A stretch of 64,000 nt of DNA from Rhizopus sp. PT2906 (taxonomy: Eukaryota; Mucoromycota; Mucoromycetes; Mucorales; Rhizopodaceae). Positions 20,023 through 33,196 of this stretch are shown piece by piece. The notes below the pieces were generated by a model. The model saw only the letters and a list, made by a program, of their open reading frames with translations, had not been told where the DNA came from and ran no database searches. The position numbers and the translations under genes were made by a program. Where the stretch lies: positions 52,632 to 116,631 of the forward strand of contig JAMYHX010000079.1 of NCBI GenBank assembly GCA_025529335.1. The letters run 5' to 3'. Numbering within the stretch: the stretch's first letter is position 1; each line of letters opens with the position of its first letter.

Positions 20023-23000
20023 ATGCAAACAGAGTTCATAGACTTTAATAGTGGACTAATACTTAAACCTGGAAAAACTTATGTTGCATACAGACTAGGG
20101 GGAAGGTAATATTCACGACTAGGGAAACACAATCAAGCTTAAATCCCTTTTGTTGTAGAGAAATAGTCGCAGGTACTGCAGATGCCCGTGTCACTATTTT
20201 TAAAACAGACAAAGATATTCGAAAAGTAGCTGAAGCATCTATTGAAAGACACATTGATGAAGTTAGCTGCATTGCTATTCACGTAAATTACTTGAATATT
20301 TGTAACAAAAAGCGTAATAACAGTTATTCGTCACAGGATAATCGGTTCGCTTCAGCTGGCACAGACGGTTTTGTCATTATCTACAACAATAATGAATATG
20401 AAAAGATCCTTATCAGAAGTACAGTCGCTGTTCGAAGCATTGTTTTTCACCCTCAAGGCACCAAACTTGCCATTGCAGCAGAGTAAGTCTAGAAATAAAA
20501 CCAAAGACTTTATCAATTTACATGTTTACTAGTGATAATGATATTCGTATCGTATTAGTCGCTGATAACTCAAAAATAGTCACCTTACAAGGGCATACAG
20601 CCAGTCTCAAATCCCTTGACTACGACCCAACAGGCAATTATATCGCTTCTTCTGCATGTGATGGTGAAGTACGCATCTGGAGTGTTGGACCAAATGAGCC
20701 TGCACCTCGTTGTATAAAGACATTGAAAGAAGCTACTCCACCTAGCAAGCCAGATCACGCTCTATCATCTAAAGTATCATGGAGCCCAGATAAATCATGC
20801 TTTGCTTTCCCAGGAAAGAATAATGATATCTGTTTGTGTTCTTATGGTTCATGGACTACGACCTCAATTTTAGGAAATGGTCATACAGAGGTAAGAGCGA
20901 GAAAAGACGTCATTGAAAAAGGCATGTTGCTTATCATACAATAGACTGTGAGTACTTTTAGCTGGTCACCTAATGGCTATTACATGGCTACTACAGCAAA
21001 TGATAAGCAATTGATTATTTGGGATGCCAAAAATAAAAAGATGGTGAGAAAGACAATTGTAGTAACAGCCATAACAGATATTGCATGGCATCCTACTGAA
21101 AACCAGCTCATTTTCGTAAGTCAAACTGTACATTTTTATCTACACCATGTCTAATACCTTAGCAGGCAAGCGAAAGTGGCGAAATAGCGTATTGGGACGA
21201 TGTCATTCCAGAAGGAAATAGTAATTATCCGCATCCAGCCAAGGCTCGAAAGCAAATTCAAAATAGAGAGGAGTCCATAGAGTTGCAGTCCCAGGAACCT
21301 TATTCATTAGAACAAAGCTCACTTGATCCTCGATCAATTGAACCTCACTCATATGATTCTCGTAAAAAAGAAAGAAACCGATTTTTTGATACCATAGCTA
21401 ATGTCGATGAAGATGATGATGAAGGAGAAGACCTTGGTAGTGAAGGAGATGATGTGGATATGATGGATGCTGAAGATGACTTTATCATTGATGATGATGG
21501 AGCAGGCTATGTAGAGACAGCAGAAGAGCGACAAAAATATCAACAACGACTCAACTTGTCTAATGTGCACAGAAATGGAGTTGTTCATCAGAAGCCAGTA
21601 GTTTTCGTGCCACCAACTACGTTTCAACCTGGCGAGACACCATTCAATAAGCTTGGCAATAATAGACAGGATGCAGCAGAGGGTGAACGTCGATATTTGT
21701 GCTACAATCTTGTGGGCGCAATGTACACCATACATCAAGATAATCACTCCATTGTCAATGTAGAATTTCATGATCAGTCTATGCATCGCAACTTCCACTT
21801 TACTGATTATTCCAACTTTACGATGGGTGCACTAAGTGAAGGAGGTGCTGTGTTTGGCGTAGAAGGAGAAGAGGCTCCTAAAAAAGAAAAGAAGACAAAG
21901 ACTAACGATGATGGAGAAGAGGAAACTGATTATGAAGAAGAAGAAGAAGAAGAAGAGAATGAAGACACTCGCAAAGCTTCTATTTTGCATTTCCGACCCT
22001 TAAGTATGAGAGCAGGTGGCGAAAAAGATTGGACATATCATTTGCCAGCTGGTGAAGACGTTGTGGCTGTAGCCATCAACAATGTTTCAGTAATTGCGGC
22101 CACTTCAGCAGGCTTTATCCGCATATTTTCGCTGTCTGGTGTACAAAAGCACATATTTTCATTAAGCAACATAGTTACTCTATCCGCCATGAACGATATT
22201 ACTCTTTTCGTGTACGCGCCTTGTCCTTCTTTTACCAACCAGCAAAACTTGAATTACATACTGATGAATACAGAAACGAATGAAGTGCTCCAAAAAGACA
22301 AAATACATATATCAGGAGGCAGCAAGCTAACTTGGGCGGGCTTTTCAGAAACGACACAGGCTGCTATTTACGATTCTGATGGCATCTTGCGTGTACTCCA
22401 TCACCAGAGAAGACCTAACCAAGGGAGCTGGGTTCCTGTTTTTGATGGGCGAGCATATGCCAAATCTGTGCAAAAATCAGAAACGTATTGGCCAGTTGGC
22501 TTGCTGAGAGATAGATTGATGTGCGTCATTCTTCGAGGTAGCAATCAATACCCATACTTCCCTCGTCCTCCTGTGAATGAAGTGCCATTGCAGCTGCCTA
22601 TTGTCGAACCTGAATCTGAAACTGGAAAGATCGAAATGTCTTATCTATCATCATTATACCGAGATCTACATGAACGAGATGAAGCAGAAGCTACAGGAAA
22701 ACAGGATGAATATCAAGACACCTTCGACAGCGCTGATATTGAAATGGATAAGGATATATTGAGATTAATTAATATTGCATGCAAGTCAGAGAGGCATTCT
22801 AGAGCACTTGACTTGGTAAACTCTCTTCGCTTATCTGAATCAGTGGATAAAGCTATCCGTGTTGCTTCTTTTCACCATCTGTCCAGCTTAGCCAATAGTA
22901 TGATGAGGGTTAAAGAGGTAAGTCAGTCATAAATTGCTATGGACAAGGTCTGACTTGATTTTTTAATAGCTTAAATTTATGGCTAATACGCGTATTTTGC

Positions 23001-23265
23001 CTCCATCTTTAACTGAATCATTAGCAAGTCAACCAAGGCATGTATACATATTATATTTATTAGCGCAGTTTATTAATAATCCTATAGTCTTTATGGATCC
23101 AATGTGCCATCATTAGAAAACAGTCTTTCTCTTTTAGAAAAAGATGAAAAAGAGACACGAAAGAGAAGTATCTTTGATGAAACGGAGGATGTGTCAATGG
23201 ATTCTCATGAGGACAACTCACAAAGGATGAAAAAACCAAGGCCCTTTCAATTTTCACAAATGTAA
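20023..23265 (+). CDS. CTF4: replisome adaptor Ctf4 / AND-1 (WDHD1, Mcl1)
   Basis: Eight exons (20023-20105, 20159-20282, 20337-20482, 20533-20890, 20945-21115, 21166-22917, 22970-23037, 23088-23265) give 959 residues. N-terminal WD40 repeats (for example GHTASLKSLDYDPTGNYIAS and FSWSPNGYYMATTANDKQLI) are followed by an acidic linker, then the SepB/Mcl1-type beta-propeller (KDWTYHLPAGEDVVAVA onward) and helical tail. The protein ends in a basic motif (KKPRPFQFSQM). Ctf4 trimers link the CMG helicase to DNA polymerase alpha and cohesion factors. The vertebrate HMG box is absent, as in fungi. The last intron has a GC donor (AG|GCATGT at 23038); no GT donor or alternative acceptor keeps the frame. 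The promoter carries MCB-like motifs. Confidence 0.92.
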
Positions 23266-23436
23266 TTATAAACATGTATATAATATAATCAATTCTTTCT
23301 TTAAATGTGACATCATCATATACGTACATGAAATAAATGAATACTCCAAGTACTTTTTTATCTTTAGAAAAAAAAAGAAAGGGGACTTTTTGTTGTAAGA
23401 TTTATTTACAAAAAAAAAAAAAAAACGGAAGACTAT

Positions 23437-24427
23437 TTACATATAGTCGTCCGTGTCGTCGATTAATTTGAAGTCCAGCTTCATCGACGACACGAACTCA
23501 CTCAAGCTGCACTTGGTGCAAATTGCACCATGTAGGAGACTGGCGTTTAAGTGAAATGGGAACATAGGTGATACTTGTACACCAGCCTTCCCATCAATAG
23601 TTATGCCAGATAGCAAGTTGCCATCGACGTACACCTGTTTGAAAGTCGATGGCAATTTGCTGGCCATTATCCCGTAGTTGAAGTATTTCTCCGAGGAGGC
23701 GCTCATGGCCATAGCTTGCTCGTACTCCTCCAGCAAGCCACACGACATCTTGATGTACTGATGGTTGCCGCTTACCGAAGGAGCTTGCAAGTGTCTAACC
23801 AGAACGCCTCGGACTTCATCTTGCATCTTGTTAAAGATGCCGAAACGCACCATAGCCACCAGGCGGAGGCAGATACCATATAAAAGATACTGCTCCTAAG
23901 CTTTGAGATTAGCCAGGAGCATACCACCAAGAGGAAGCAAAGTCTTCCAAGCTGTGACCGTTTCAGATGGCTTATCACTGGTTCGTTGCTTGTAGTTGTA
24001 GTAACTACTGATGATGTAGTTACATAGTGCGTGAAAGGGGGCCAGGGCAGGGGTCACACATCTTGTTCATTACCGTCTCGTTTTTGTAGGCATGGACCAA
24101 ATCGCGAAACCTGAGTTAGAGAATGTCAGTATGAATAAAAGCAATATGTATAAAATACTTACATTATTGTGAATATTTTAAATTGTTTCAATGTATTGGC
24201 ATCGGATCCAGTGGCAGACAAGGCCATCTTGGCAGATGTTGTTGCAGGATTAACAGTAGTGTCCTTGAACGCAAGAGTAGGAACAGATTCACCATCGCGT
24301 GCTTCGTTAGGGTTGAAGCATGGAAGCTTCTTGTCATCATTTGGGCAAGCTTATTCGCTTTGTTTTGATGGGAATTGACCGATTGTTTGACTTCTTCAGG
24401 ATCCACACATATGACAGTTGGCGACAC
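23437..24427 (-). pseudogene. uncharacterised gene, apparently decayed
   Basis: The 3' part is an open frame of about 140 residues (23859-23437) containing FGIFNKMQDEVRGVLVRHL. The frame continues upstream as coherent protein (FRDLVHAYKNETVMNKMC) but is cut by an in-frame TAG at 23896-23898. Further upstream, beyond a GT-AG intron (~24160-24115), the sense frame switches within 24427-24170. I recognise no domain. Together the stop and the frame switch suggest a pseudogene of a lineage-specific, possibly repeat-associated family. A missed small intron around the TAG is the alternative. Confidence 0.45.
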
Positions 24428-24669
24428 ATAATTGACTTAAGAAATATAAATATCTTTATTTTATCTTTTAAATATAAAAGACCTTTCTTTATCTTAAGAA
24501 ACTTCAACCTAAATAACAAAAACACTAGAAGTTCGAGCCGCTTCTATTTTCCTTGCACATAAGAATCTTTTCTTAACAATGGTGTCTAATGGGCAGCAGA
24601 GTGGGAATGGCCAGGAACAAAAGTTAATGGCGCCTTTATCCTTCAAAACTTAGAGCACCTTCTTCTGCT

Positions 24670-26173
24670 TTACAACGGCCATGTGAATTTTAAAGGGTCT
24701 AGATTAAAAGAAATATTAGTCAACGTGGCATTCAGAAAGTACTTTGGTCTTACGTCTCATGGCAAGTTCTTTACACCTGCGTAGCGGATGAGATTCCTGG
24801 CAGAATAAAATGGGGCAAGCCTTGGTACAAATATCATCTTGTACGTCCTCTATATTATCAGCAGAGGTAGCATGGACATTGGCGGCAGTAATATCAGTCG
24901 CCTGTGGAGCAGTAGTTGAAGGGCCAGTTTCAAAAGAAATGCTAAAAAGAGAAAAGAATATGTTAGTTGATAAGGCAGGCATACCAAAGTTAACAAACTT
25001 ACACAACTGCTTTAGGCTCCTTGGCAGGTTCAAAAGTGGCCATAAGCTGGGATGCTTCGTGAACAACTTTCAATTCCTACAGATAAAGAACAAAATTAGT
25101 ATGAAAGGGAACAGATTAAATATGAGTATATGTTTACCTTGGTTACACTAGCCGCAATGAAGGCAACAGCATCAATCGTTCGCTTGCTAGAAGAACCAGA
25201 TGTAGCCAATAGGTAAGTACTACTGTGGGGGGAGATGGTTTGGCAAGGAACAGCAGCAGTACCTGGAGATGGCTTGGTTCGATTTGAGTGATCAGAGAGT
25301 CTTAAGCCTCCCAGAGAGACAAGCAGAACGAACTGGTCTATCGGGAACCCCCAAGGTATTGAAGACGCTTGCGGTAGGCATACGTGATGGTTGTACAGCA
25401 GGTGCTGGGCGGCCAGATTGTCCTTGTTGCTCATAGCAGTTGATAACCTTTGGTTGGTATCTGCGTTGTACTTCAAAGATGATTTCTCCTGGCTCTCTGC
25501 CCAGATGTTGACGAGAAGAAGTGCTTGCAATTGGCTGTCGTTCACTTTCCGGTACAACATAATCAGGATCGGCTGCGATATGGAGACGACGCTTGAGTGC
25601 AGTTCGGTCCAGAGGGGGTCCAATGTACTTGTTAAACACCGGCCAGCTTTCCTTCTTTAGGTATTTGATCGATGGCACAGGAATTTGGCGAACAAACTCA
25701 GTTGGGCGGCTAAGAGAGGCATGCATAAGCCTATGGTGATATGCATATGGCACTTTGCAACGGAAACCACGCATCAATCTCTTGACAGTTCCTTTTATCT
25801 CGTCAACAGTAAGATTAGGTGTACCTTCTTCAACATTGCTGCTTGATAGTTGAGAAGTTAACCATGGAGGATGGAACTTATTTGTAAGAGGGCGACCCTT
25901 TTCTGGGCGTGTAGGTTCTTGGCGGGGGACAGTACGCCTCTCACGGAGAGGTTCACGGAAGGTAGATGTACTAGTCTGCGGACGAGAAGGTCCCGAATGA
26001 GGTTGGTTATCATTGTAGCCACGGCTACTGCTTGCTTGAGGTTGGCGCGGTTCTGTCTTTACCCAAGGCGCGCGCTTGTTTGGAAGATGTTTCTCATTTC
26101 GTTGGGACATGGATGAATTATCCAAACGAGGATCACTCATTGATTTGTTGTCATTGTTGCTGTTTGTTGACAT
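24670..26173 (-). CDS. uncharacterised protein with CCHC-like knuckle; frame broken
   Basis: The start codon lies at 26173. The first ~200 residues are low-complexity (Pro/Arg/Ser-rich, probably disordered), followed by a conserved-looking block with KGTVKRLMRGFRCKVPYAYHH. The frame then shifts within a run of five C (25348-25352 on the plus strand). Downstream exons read RTIDAVAFIAASVTK, ELKVVHEASQL and a C-terminal C-x4-C-x3-H-x4-C pattern (CPILFCQESHPLRRC) that looks like a retroviral-type zinc knuckle. Introns near 25137-25077, 25010-24945 and 24753-24709 fit GT-AG. A gag-like or domesticated capsid origin is a guess. The shift may be a homopolymer error or true decay. Confidence 0.4.
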
Positions 26174-28559
26174 CTGTAGAATATAAGCGAGAATATATTC
26201 GATAATAGCCAGAAATAAGTGTTAAAGTAGAGAGTGAAGACTAAGAAGAAAATGATGAAAAATAAAGAAAATGAAACAAGGAAGAAAAAAAAAAGATGAA
26301 GGAATAGAAAATAATGGTAAACTTACTTTGTGTTTGATTGGCGGGAATTAAAATAAAATAGGGAGAACAACAATAGAGGACAACACCTGATGCATATTGT
26401 TTACGATAGAAAAACAGAGATAAGCCAAAATAGTCTATTTACTAGAGCAATACACATTTCCTTGGAAACCATTTTTAACATGGTAACGAAATCAATTAGT
26501 GTCTCTTTTCTTTGATATCACAGAAGAACACTAAATTGCACATCCTTTTTTATTATTCTTTTTTACTGCATCAACCAAGACAAATCTTTTCACTTGTTTA
26601 TTTACTCTTGTTCATTTATTCTGAAAAGGAAAAAACCTTATTTAATAAAAGAAACAGGTTAACTGTTTCAGAGTAGGAACATTGTCTTAGTAAATTCTAG
26701 ATCGTATGGATGTCAATCATATGCAGTCTCATTCGAGGTTCCACGAAAAGTACGGAAGGTGCATTTGACGTACAGGAACTAAACTGAGATATTTTTTATT
26801 TTGATCTTTTGTGGGTTTAGTAAATATCGTACAAATAAAAACACCCTTGATAAGAGTCTTTGATGCACTTAAAGTATTAAACAAGACAAAATCAAAATGA
26901 TCTGAATAAATGAACAAGAATAATATACTTGATCAAAGCTAGTCTACTATGCTCTGCTTTCATTTTAAGGAATGGAAAGTGTCTTTTACTATCATCACAT
27001 GTTATTGGTTGTTCTCACACGCTTTATTAGAAATAAAAAACAATTACTTATTTACAAATGCGGTTAATCGATAAACTTTCGAGATTATACTTAGAAGTTA
27101 TCTATGGCACACTTGGCTGAATCATAGCTCATTCATATCTATTGACTGTACACTTTTATCAGAGCAAAGATATTAAAGGTAGATCATTAGCTGAGACATA
27201 AATAATAATGTCGCTCTGTACACGTGCTCCCTTGTCATCACCATAGCAACTCAAACCTATGGATCTTACTTTGGCATTTAGTCAAGAGAAAAAAACTTGA
27301 GCAGCATAAGAAAAAGTCATCAAGCCCTGTCTACGCTGCAACTGTTTCATAGACGTTTCTGAAAAACACTCTGCTTATATATTATAAAAGATACAGTAAA
27401 GCTAAGCTATTATTTACTGTCGAACAGCAGAATCTGTTCCACTGCAAGTTACATTCGTTAGTTACTATGGTCACGCCACTGTTGTTTTTGTATAAGCTAT
27501 GCACAGCTTTTTTGTTAAGTTATGCATATGAATAAGACACACAATTGACATAAAGTAAAAGTAATATCAGACCATAAGCATACCATTTATACTTATTTGA
27601 TAGATCCTTTTTCTATTTACAATACATCAGAATGTCTGTACATGATCTTTTCTGTTGTTGTCTTTCTTAGTTTTTTCTGTATAAAGTACATTAGAGGAAG
27701 CAGCCTATTAAAAAATCGAATAATAAATAATAAATCAAGGAAATAAAGCAACCAACAATCAAATCAAGAAAAAGAAAAGCATAACCATTCTGGTTAACTG
27801 CATTCTATTAAATAAGAGCTACATGAGTATCAAAATAGGCAATGGCAGTAGAAGATGCTACGGTAATATCATCCGTTTGTTTCTCATATATATCCTTGCC
27901 AGTAAACTTATTTCATGAATAAATGCCAAAATGAATGGTCAATGAGTCTTTTGATATAACAATATAATCCTTAATAGAAATACATTATTTAACATAATAA
28001 CCACACGTATCTCACTTTATTCAGCAAAGTATATAAATAAATAGTTGCTTAAAGCAAATGGATAAAATAATAAAACATACGACATAAAAATATGCTAGTG
28101 AATACTCTATAATATAAAGGAATGTCCAGCATTTATATAAGCGATTTTGAATCTTGCTGTATTTTTGTTTTCTGTTATAAAAGGACTCAAGGTAACTTGC
28201 TTTCAATAAAGGCAGAAGGAAGAACGAAACTAAAGTCGCGCAAGAATAAAAGCAAACGCATCAGCGTTTCCTGAGGTATACAAATGAAACATATGCTGTA
28301 TTTGCGTCCAAGGGATGTACCTTGACCGCAATTGTAACAATTTTAGCACAAATATTTATACACAAGAAAAGAAGCGAAGAAGATAAAGATGATTTTTTAT
28401 AAGTGTTTCTTTGCCACGAAAGAGCTTACTTACAAAAGAATGCGCTCACAGTAACATATTTATTAAATAAAAAACTACAAGATTTAATGTGTGTAATTTT
28501 GATAGAAATGTTATTTGTTATGTCAGGGTATTAAATGCTCTACACTAACTGAGTATTTT
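26174..28559. other. 2.4-kb intergenic region, no gene recognised
   Basis: This is the longest gene-free stretch in the conserved part of the window. It is strongly AT-rich with only short open frames. It includes X-box-like half sites (ACCATAGCAAC near 27249). I found no tRNA-, rRNA- or transposon-like sequence by eye. It may hold distal regulatory sequence or a noncoding transcript, which cannot be judged from sequence alone. Confidence 0.4.
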
Positions 28560-29943
28560 TTAATAATCATTATACACGACAAGGTTTCCAGCTAAGACGT
28601 AAGCTAGTCCAACCGTTAATGCGATCGACACAAGAGCAGAAGCTGAAAGGATAACAAATAGTTTCAATGAAAAAGAATTCGTATGCTGAATGGTACGTAG
28701 TGCAAGATTTCCTACACCTAAAACGAGATATACGCATGCGTATTCAGCCACAGGTATGAATGTTGCGCGATAGTATGCTTTGTCATTTTTAAATCCTAGA
28801 TACATGGAGAAGGCAAAAACAATATGTGCTACGATCATTATCATTTTGCTTTGACATATTTGAGTTTGATAAACTTGGTTTAACAAGAACATGATTGCAA
28901 AGCCATATGAAAATATTTGCCAGCCTATACCAGGTTGAATGATAGCTGTCAGGGTGCCATGAATAAACACCCATGTTTCTAATAGTAATGTCCATGATGC
29001 ATTTCGATGGCTCTTTTTATTCCGTTAGTAAGTCTTTATTCTATAGATTGTATACCTTGTGTAAAAAATTGGTTGATTGCCAAATCAGCAAACATTGGTA
29101 AACAAAACCAAATAAATGCCCCATAGTTCCTTCCTATCTTGTGAATAAGATTTCTAATACTTTTTTCTTTTTCTTGTATTCTTACCACTGGGTGATAGTG
29201 AAAGTTCAACACTGTTCCAAAGCTCATCAGATAACCATGGTATTTTTTAACAAAATGCACTACATCCCGTGCTGAGTGTTTTCCTAGACCGAGTATGATA
29301 CCGCGTCTGACATAAATGAGTTCTTACCATGCCTCTGTCTTCATTTGTATTACCTTGGTATAGCTATAACAATCGCAATGACCAGGATTGCTACAACTGA
29401 GCCCTGTGCGATTCCTTCAGGAATGGTAGCAGCCAAACCATCGTAGAATAGATGACCATGAATCAATTTGAATACTAGCATGAAGGCATTTAAATAAACC
29501 ATTTGCCAGTTCCACCATTGGTAATCACCCGACCAGCGTACTAATTTTTCTTTTTTGGATAATTGAACCTTGGCTAAAATGAGCGATTGGCCTATCTGGT
29601 GAACCAAGTAAGCTGACCAAGCAATGTACTGTCCAATTTCAATTGGTTGAGCTAGTCGCCAAGGGTACGCAAAAGGAGTGTATTGTCCTTGAACTGCGCA
29701 TTTAGTTATCCTTGCCTTTCTCTTTTTTCTATCATATTTACCGTTAATGAACCTCGAGCCTCTTATGAAGAATCTTCCAAATCCCATATCACCCTTTTGT
29801 GGTTTGGAATTAAAAAAATCATACCATGAATTGGGTGAGGAATATAATGCCATTACGGTGACCAAGCAGCCAAATAATAGAGAGGTGATTATATACAAGG
29901 CATAATGCCCATAATTTCTCAATTTGTTATTTGACTTGTTCAT
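28560..29943 (-). CDS. polytopic membrane protein, uncharacterised fungal family
   Basis: Exon 1 (29943-29354) starts MNKSNNKLRNYG, has an early hydrophobic helix, a basic stretch, and then QPIEIGQYIAWSAYLVHQIG and further helices. A GT-AG intron (29353-29307) leads to a block with GKHSARDVVHF and YHGYLMSFGTVLNFHYHP, a motif I associate with an uncharacterised conserved fungal membrane family. The last segment (to 28560) contains four or five more helices. The join between the middle and last segments (about 29050-28990) is unresolved: a good branch point (CTTACTAAC) and acceptor exist, but no combination I tried keeps one frame throughout. Either a further small intron or a frame error is present. 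About eight membrane helices in total; function unknown. Confidence 0.6.
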
Positions 29944-30183
29944 TTAAAAAGAGAAAAAGAGTAAAGATCGGATTTCTCTGCATAAAGTCAGATTTAGAGT
30001 AAACAAGATCATAAAAAAAACTCAGCAAGGTTCTTCAAAAAAACATAATAAATATAGAAATGATGTGTACTCTTTTTTTTTTTATTTAAACAAAAAGGGA
30101 AGAAAAAGAAGAGAAATAAAGAAATATATAAAAATAATTAGATGAATGCATTAAATGAAGTCTTCTTAAAAAAAAAGGGGATC

Positions 30184-33100
30184 TTAGTTGGCTCCTGTAT
30201 ATTTGCTCACATCTTCAGACACGCTCATGGCCCACTTTTGAGCAGAAGTATCTTGAAGAGTCAAGAATTGATTGAATATAGGAGAGAGTGTTTCAAAGTA
30301 GGGCATAAAAGCAGGGCCCAACATCTTGAAGATAATCTTCAGAGAACGCTTGATCTCTTCAAGCACATCTTCTTCACTTGCTTCGTCCTCATCAAAGTCT
30401 TCATACTCTTCAGCATCATATTCGTCATCCTTGTCTTCTTCGCGCTGCTTCAAACGTTCAAGTGACTTGTGCAATTGTTCATCAGTAGCCTTGACAAATT
30501 CTTCAACTTGTGTAGGTAAAAGGCAGTTGCTGCCAAGGACCTTGAGACAGTCTGAGAAAGTGGAGTAGGCTTGTGCCAAGAATGTAAGATCATCCTCAAT
30601 CTTCATCACCTTGATTAATTTTTCAAAGATAGTGTTCCACATGGCAGCCAATTCATTAGGAGGAATATTGGCCTCCTTGGCATCTTGAAGTAAAAGAGGA
30701 AGGAGGGCAGCAGCAGCATGTCGAACACCTTCATGGAAGTAAAATTTCAATAAAGGCAAGGCAATTTCAAGCACTTCACGAACATAGGGTAAGAAGCCAG
30801 CACCCAAGTCACGAGCGTAACTGACGAGCATTTCGACAGCAGTGCTCTTTTCTTCCAAAACGGATGTCTTGATACCAATCTGCTGTCCATTAATACCAAC
30901 GAATTCCCAACCTTCTTCTGAAGGATACTTGGATTCAACATCCTCCTCTTCAAAATCGACAAAAGTGAATTCTGGTGTTAATTTAGCTGAAGCCAAGAGT
31001 GGTGGCATGATGTTGGGTAAATAAGGAAGGAAGTCTTGTCCCATCATCTTACACATACGAGCCCAAGCAGCTAAAAGGTAAGTTGTCATAGTATCGTCAT
31101 CATCAACGACGCCTTGCTGAATCTCTGCAAGGAGATTGAGGAAATCAACAGTGTATGGACTAAAGACTTCTTTGCCCACAGCAAGACCAATGAGAGATGC
31201 ACATTCAAGAGCTCTAGCACGCAATAAGCGATATTCCTTATCGGTAGCTTGACGAAGAATATCAATTAAAAGAGGCATAATAGCACCATGATACTTGATA
31301 AATCTCTCCTCAGCACTATCAGCAACAGTGGCGATGGTAGTGACAGCCTGTTCCTGAACGTATCTCTTGGACATCTTCAAGAGCACCAAAAGGCGTTCAA
31401 AGATGGCATCAAGGTAAAGTTCCAAAACTTCCTTGTCAGCTTCCTCACAAAAGTTGACCATGGCAGCAGCAGCATGTGCCTGAACACGAGGTTGAGGGTC
31501 TTCCATGAGAGGTAAAAGAGCAGAAACGACAACTTGGTGGAAATTTTGTTGAATGACAGGGGCGAAATCCGTAGACATTTGACCGATAGCATTACATGCT
31601 GCATAGCGTACACGAGGGTGGACATCCTTGAAGGAAGGCAAGATCATGGTGATGATGTTTGAAAGTTCAGGTTGCATAACCTTGATACATCCTTCACCAA
31701 TTGAAGAAATAGTCATGAGTGCAGCACGACGTTGTTGCCATTCAGTTGATTGAAGCATTTGAGGGATGTACTGGAATGAGATGGGTACAACAGCCTTGCC
31801 ACCAAGAATACGAGCAACTCTGTCCAATGCGCTTTCACCCATAACATAGTTTGATTCATTATCGTCTTCATCGATCTAGAAATAGTGTTAACTCCACCTC
31901 ATTTATATTTATGAAGCTTACTTACATCATCAGCTGTATACCAGTCCTCATCATCATCAATATCCGTGACCATTTCCATAGAAACAGGAATAACTTCTTG
32001 AGCAAAATTGGGAAGCTTACGGATCATGGCAGGAGCAGCTTCGGCCAAAGACAACAATAATTCTAAAGTGGTTTGACGCGTACGATCTTCAAATGACTTA
32101 TCCTTAGCAATAGAAATCATTCCGGTAAGCACATGAGGAAGAACATTACGGAAAAGCTTGGGAGCAGAATCAGCTAATTCGATCAATACTACAAGACAAT
32201 CTACCAAAGATTGGTCGTCATGAGCTACAATAAGTGGCGTCAAAGGCTAAAAACAAGTTAATATGATGTTGTTTTATCCACAATATACTCTACCTCCAAC
32301 ATATGAGGCATCAAGTTGACAAAGGTCATCTTTGTTTGATCATCAGCTTGAACAATATAAGCACATGCAGCTTTCAAGGCCTCTAAGCGAACCTATAGAA
32401 TATAAAATTTAACTCTACCCACTGTTCCAATCATATTCTCTTACGGCCTGATTTTCTGTATCGGTCAAACTGGCTAAAAATATCTGTTGAATGGTCTCTG
32501 TGTGCTGATTGGCAATAAGGTCGGGTATCGTAGCAAAGATACGGAAAGCTGATTCTCTATAAGCGGCATGAGGAGATTGGGTGCAGTCAAACAACGCCTT
32601 TAATAAATCACTCCAAGTATCTATACATAATAACTGACATTAGTAAGAATGACTCTTTTTAATAAAGAGAATAGTGTGTACCTCCTTTGCTCAAGTCAAA
32701 GCGAGCAATCTCTGCAATGGTGTCAGAGACCTTGTGTCTAGCTCCTTGGTCGGTCTCATTAGCAAGAGCAAATAATAAGAGCTCTTTAACACCCTGTTGA
32801 GTATTTTCGTTCACAATGTTCCAAAGGCTTTCTTCTCTGCTTTCAATGGTGATTTGTCTATAGGCTAAGCGACGAAGAAGAACACTACAATAAGAACGAA
32901 GCTTATCAAGAAAAAGTCAGTATTCAGTCTTATGTGCTTTTATATAAGATAGTTACATGAGCCTCAGTATTGTTGGCTACAAATTGAGCAAGACCGAGAA
33001 GAAGGAGATCAGGCTGTGAGGTAACCCATTGTTCATTCAATTGTGCTTCAGCTGCAGCTCTTTTTTTATTATAAGTACATGTAAGCTATTATCTGTCCAT

Positions 33101-33196
33101 GTTCATATACCTTTGGTTGTTGTCATGGGACAAGAGACTAGTGAGCACAGTATTAAGCTGTATCAATATTTCTGTAGGAACAGCTGCTTGGGCCAT
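30184..33196 (-). CDS. importin-beta karyopherin (Kap121/Pse1, IPO5 type), C-terminally short
   Basis: Seven exons (33196-33111, 33059-32957, 32901-32682, 32620-32445, 32392-32294, 32246-31926, 31875-30184) give 898 residues. HEAT-repeat signatures of the importin-5/Kap121 class include GESALDRVARILGGK, HPRVRYAACNAIGQMSTDFAP, RVQAHAAAAMVNF and RLLRARALECASLIGLAVGKE. An acidic segment (EDKDDEYDAEEYEDFDEDEA) matches the acidic loop near residue 820 of the family. Such proteins carry ribosomal proteins, histones and other cargo into the nucleus in a RanGTP-dependent way. Known members are about 1090 residues; this one stops soon after the acidic loop, losing roughly the last 190 residues (final HEAT repeats). 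No continuation is found in the 240 bp before the next gene. Confidence 0.88.

Noticed and set aside
21349..21798. 150-codon minus-strand frame opposite CTF4
   Set aside because: It is a shadow of the acidic, GAT/GAA-rich CTF4 exon.
25391..26116. Plus-strand frames across the unknown 24.7-26.2 kb gene
   Set aside because: Several short overlapping frames without motifs; the minus strand has the longer, compositionally coherent frame and matching introns.
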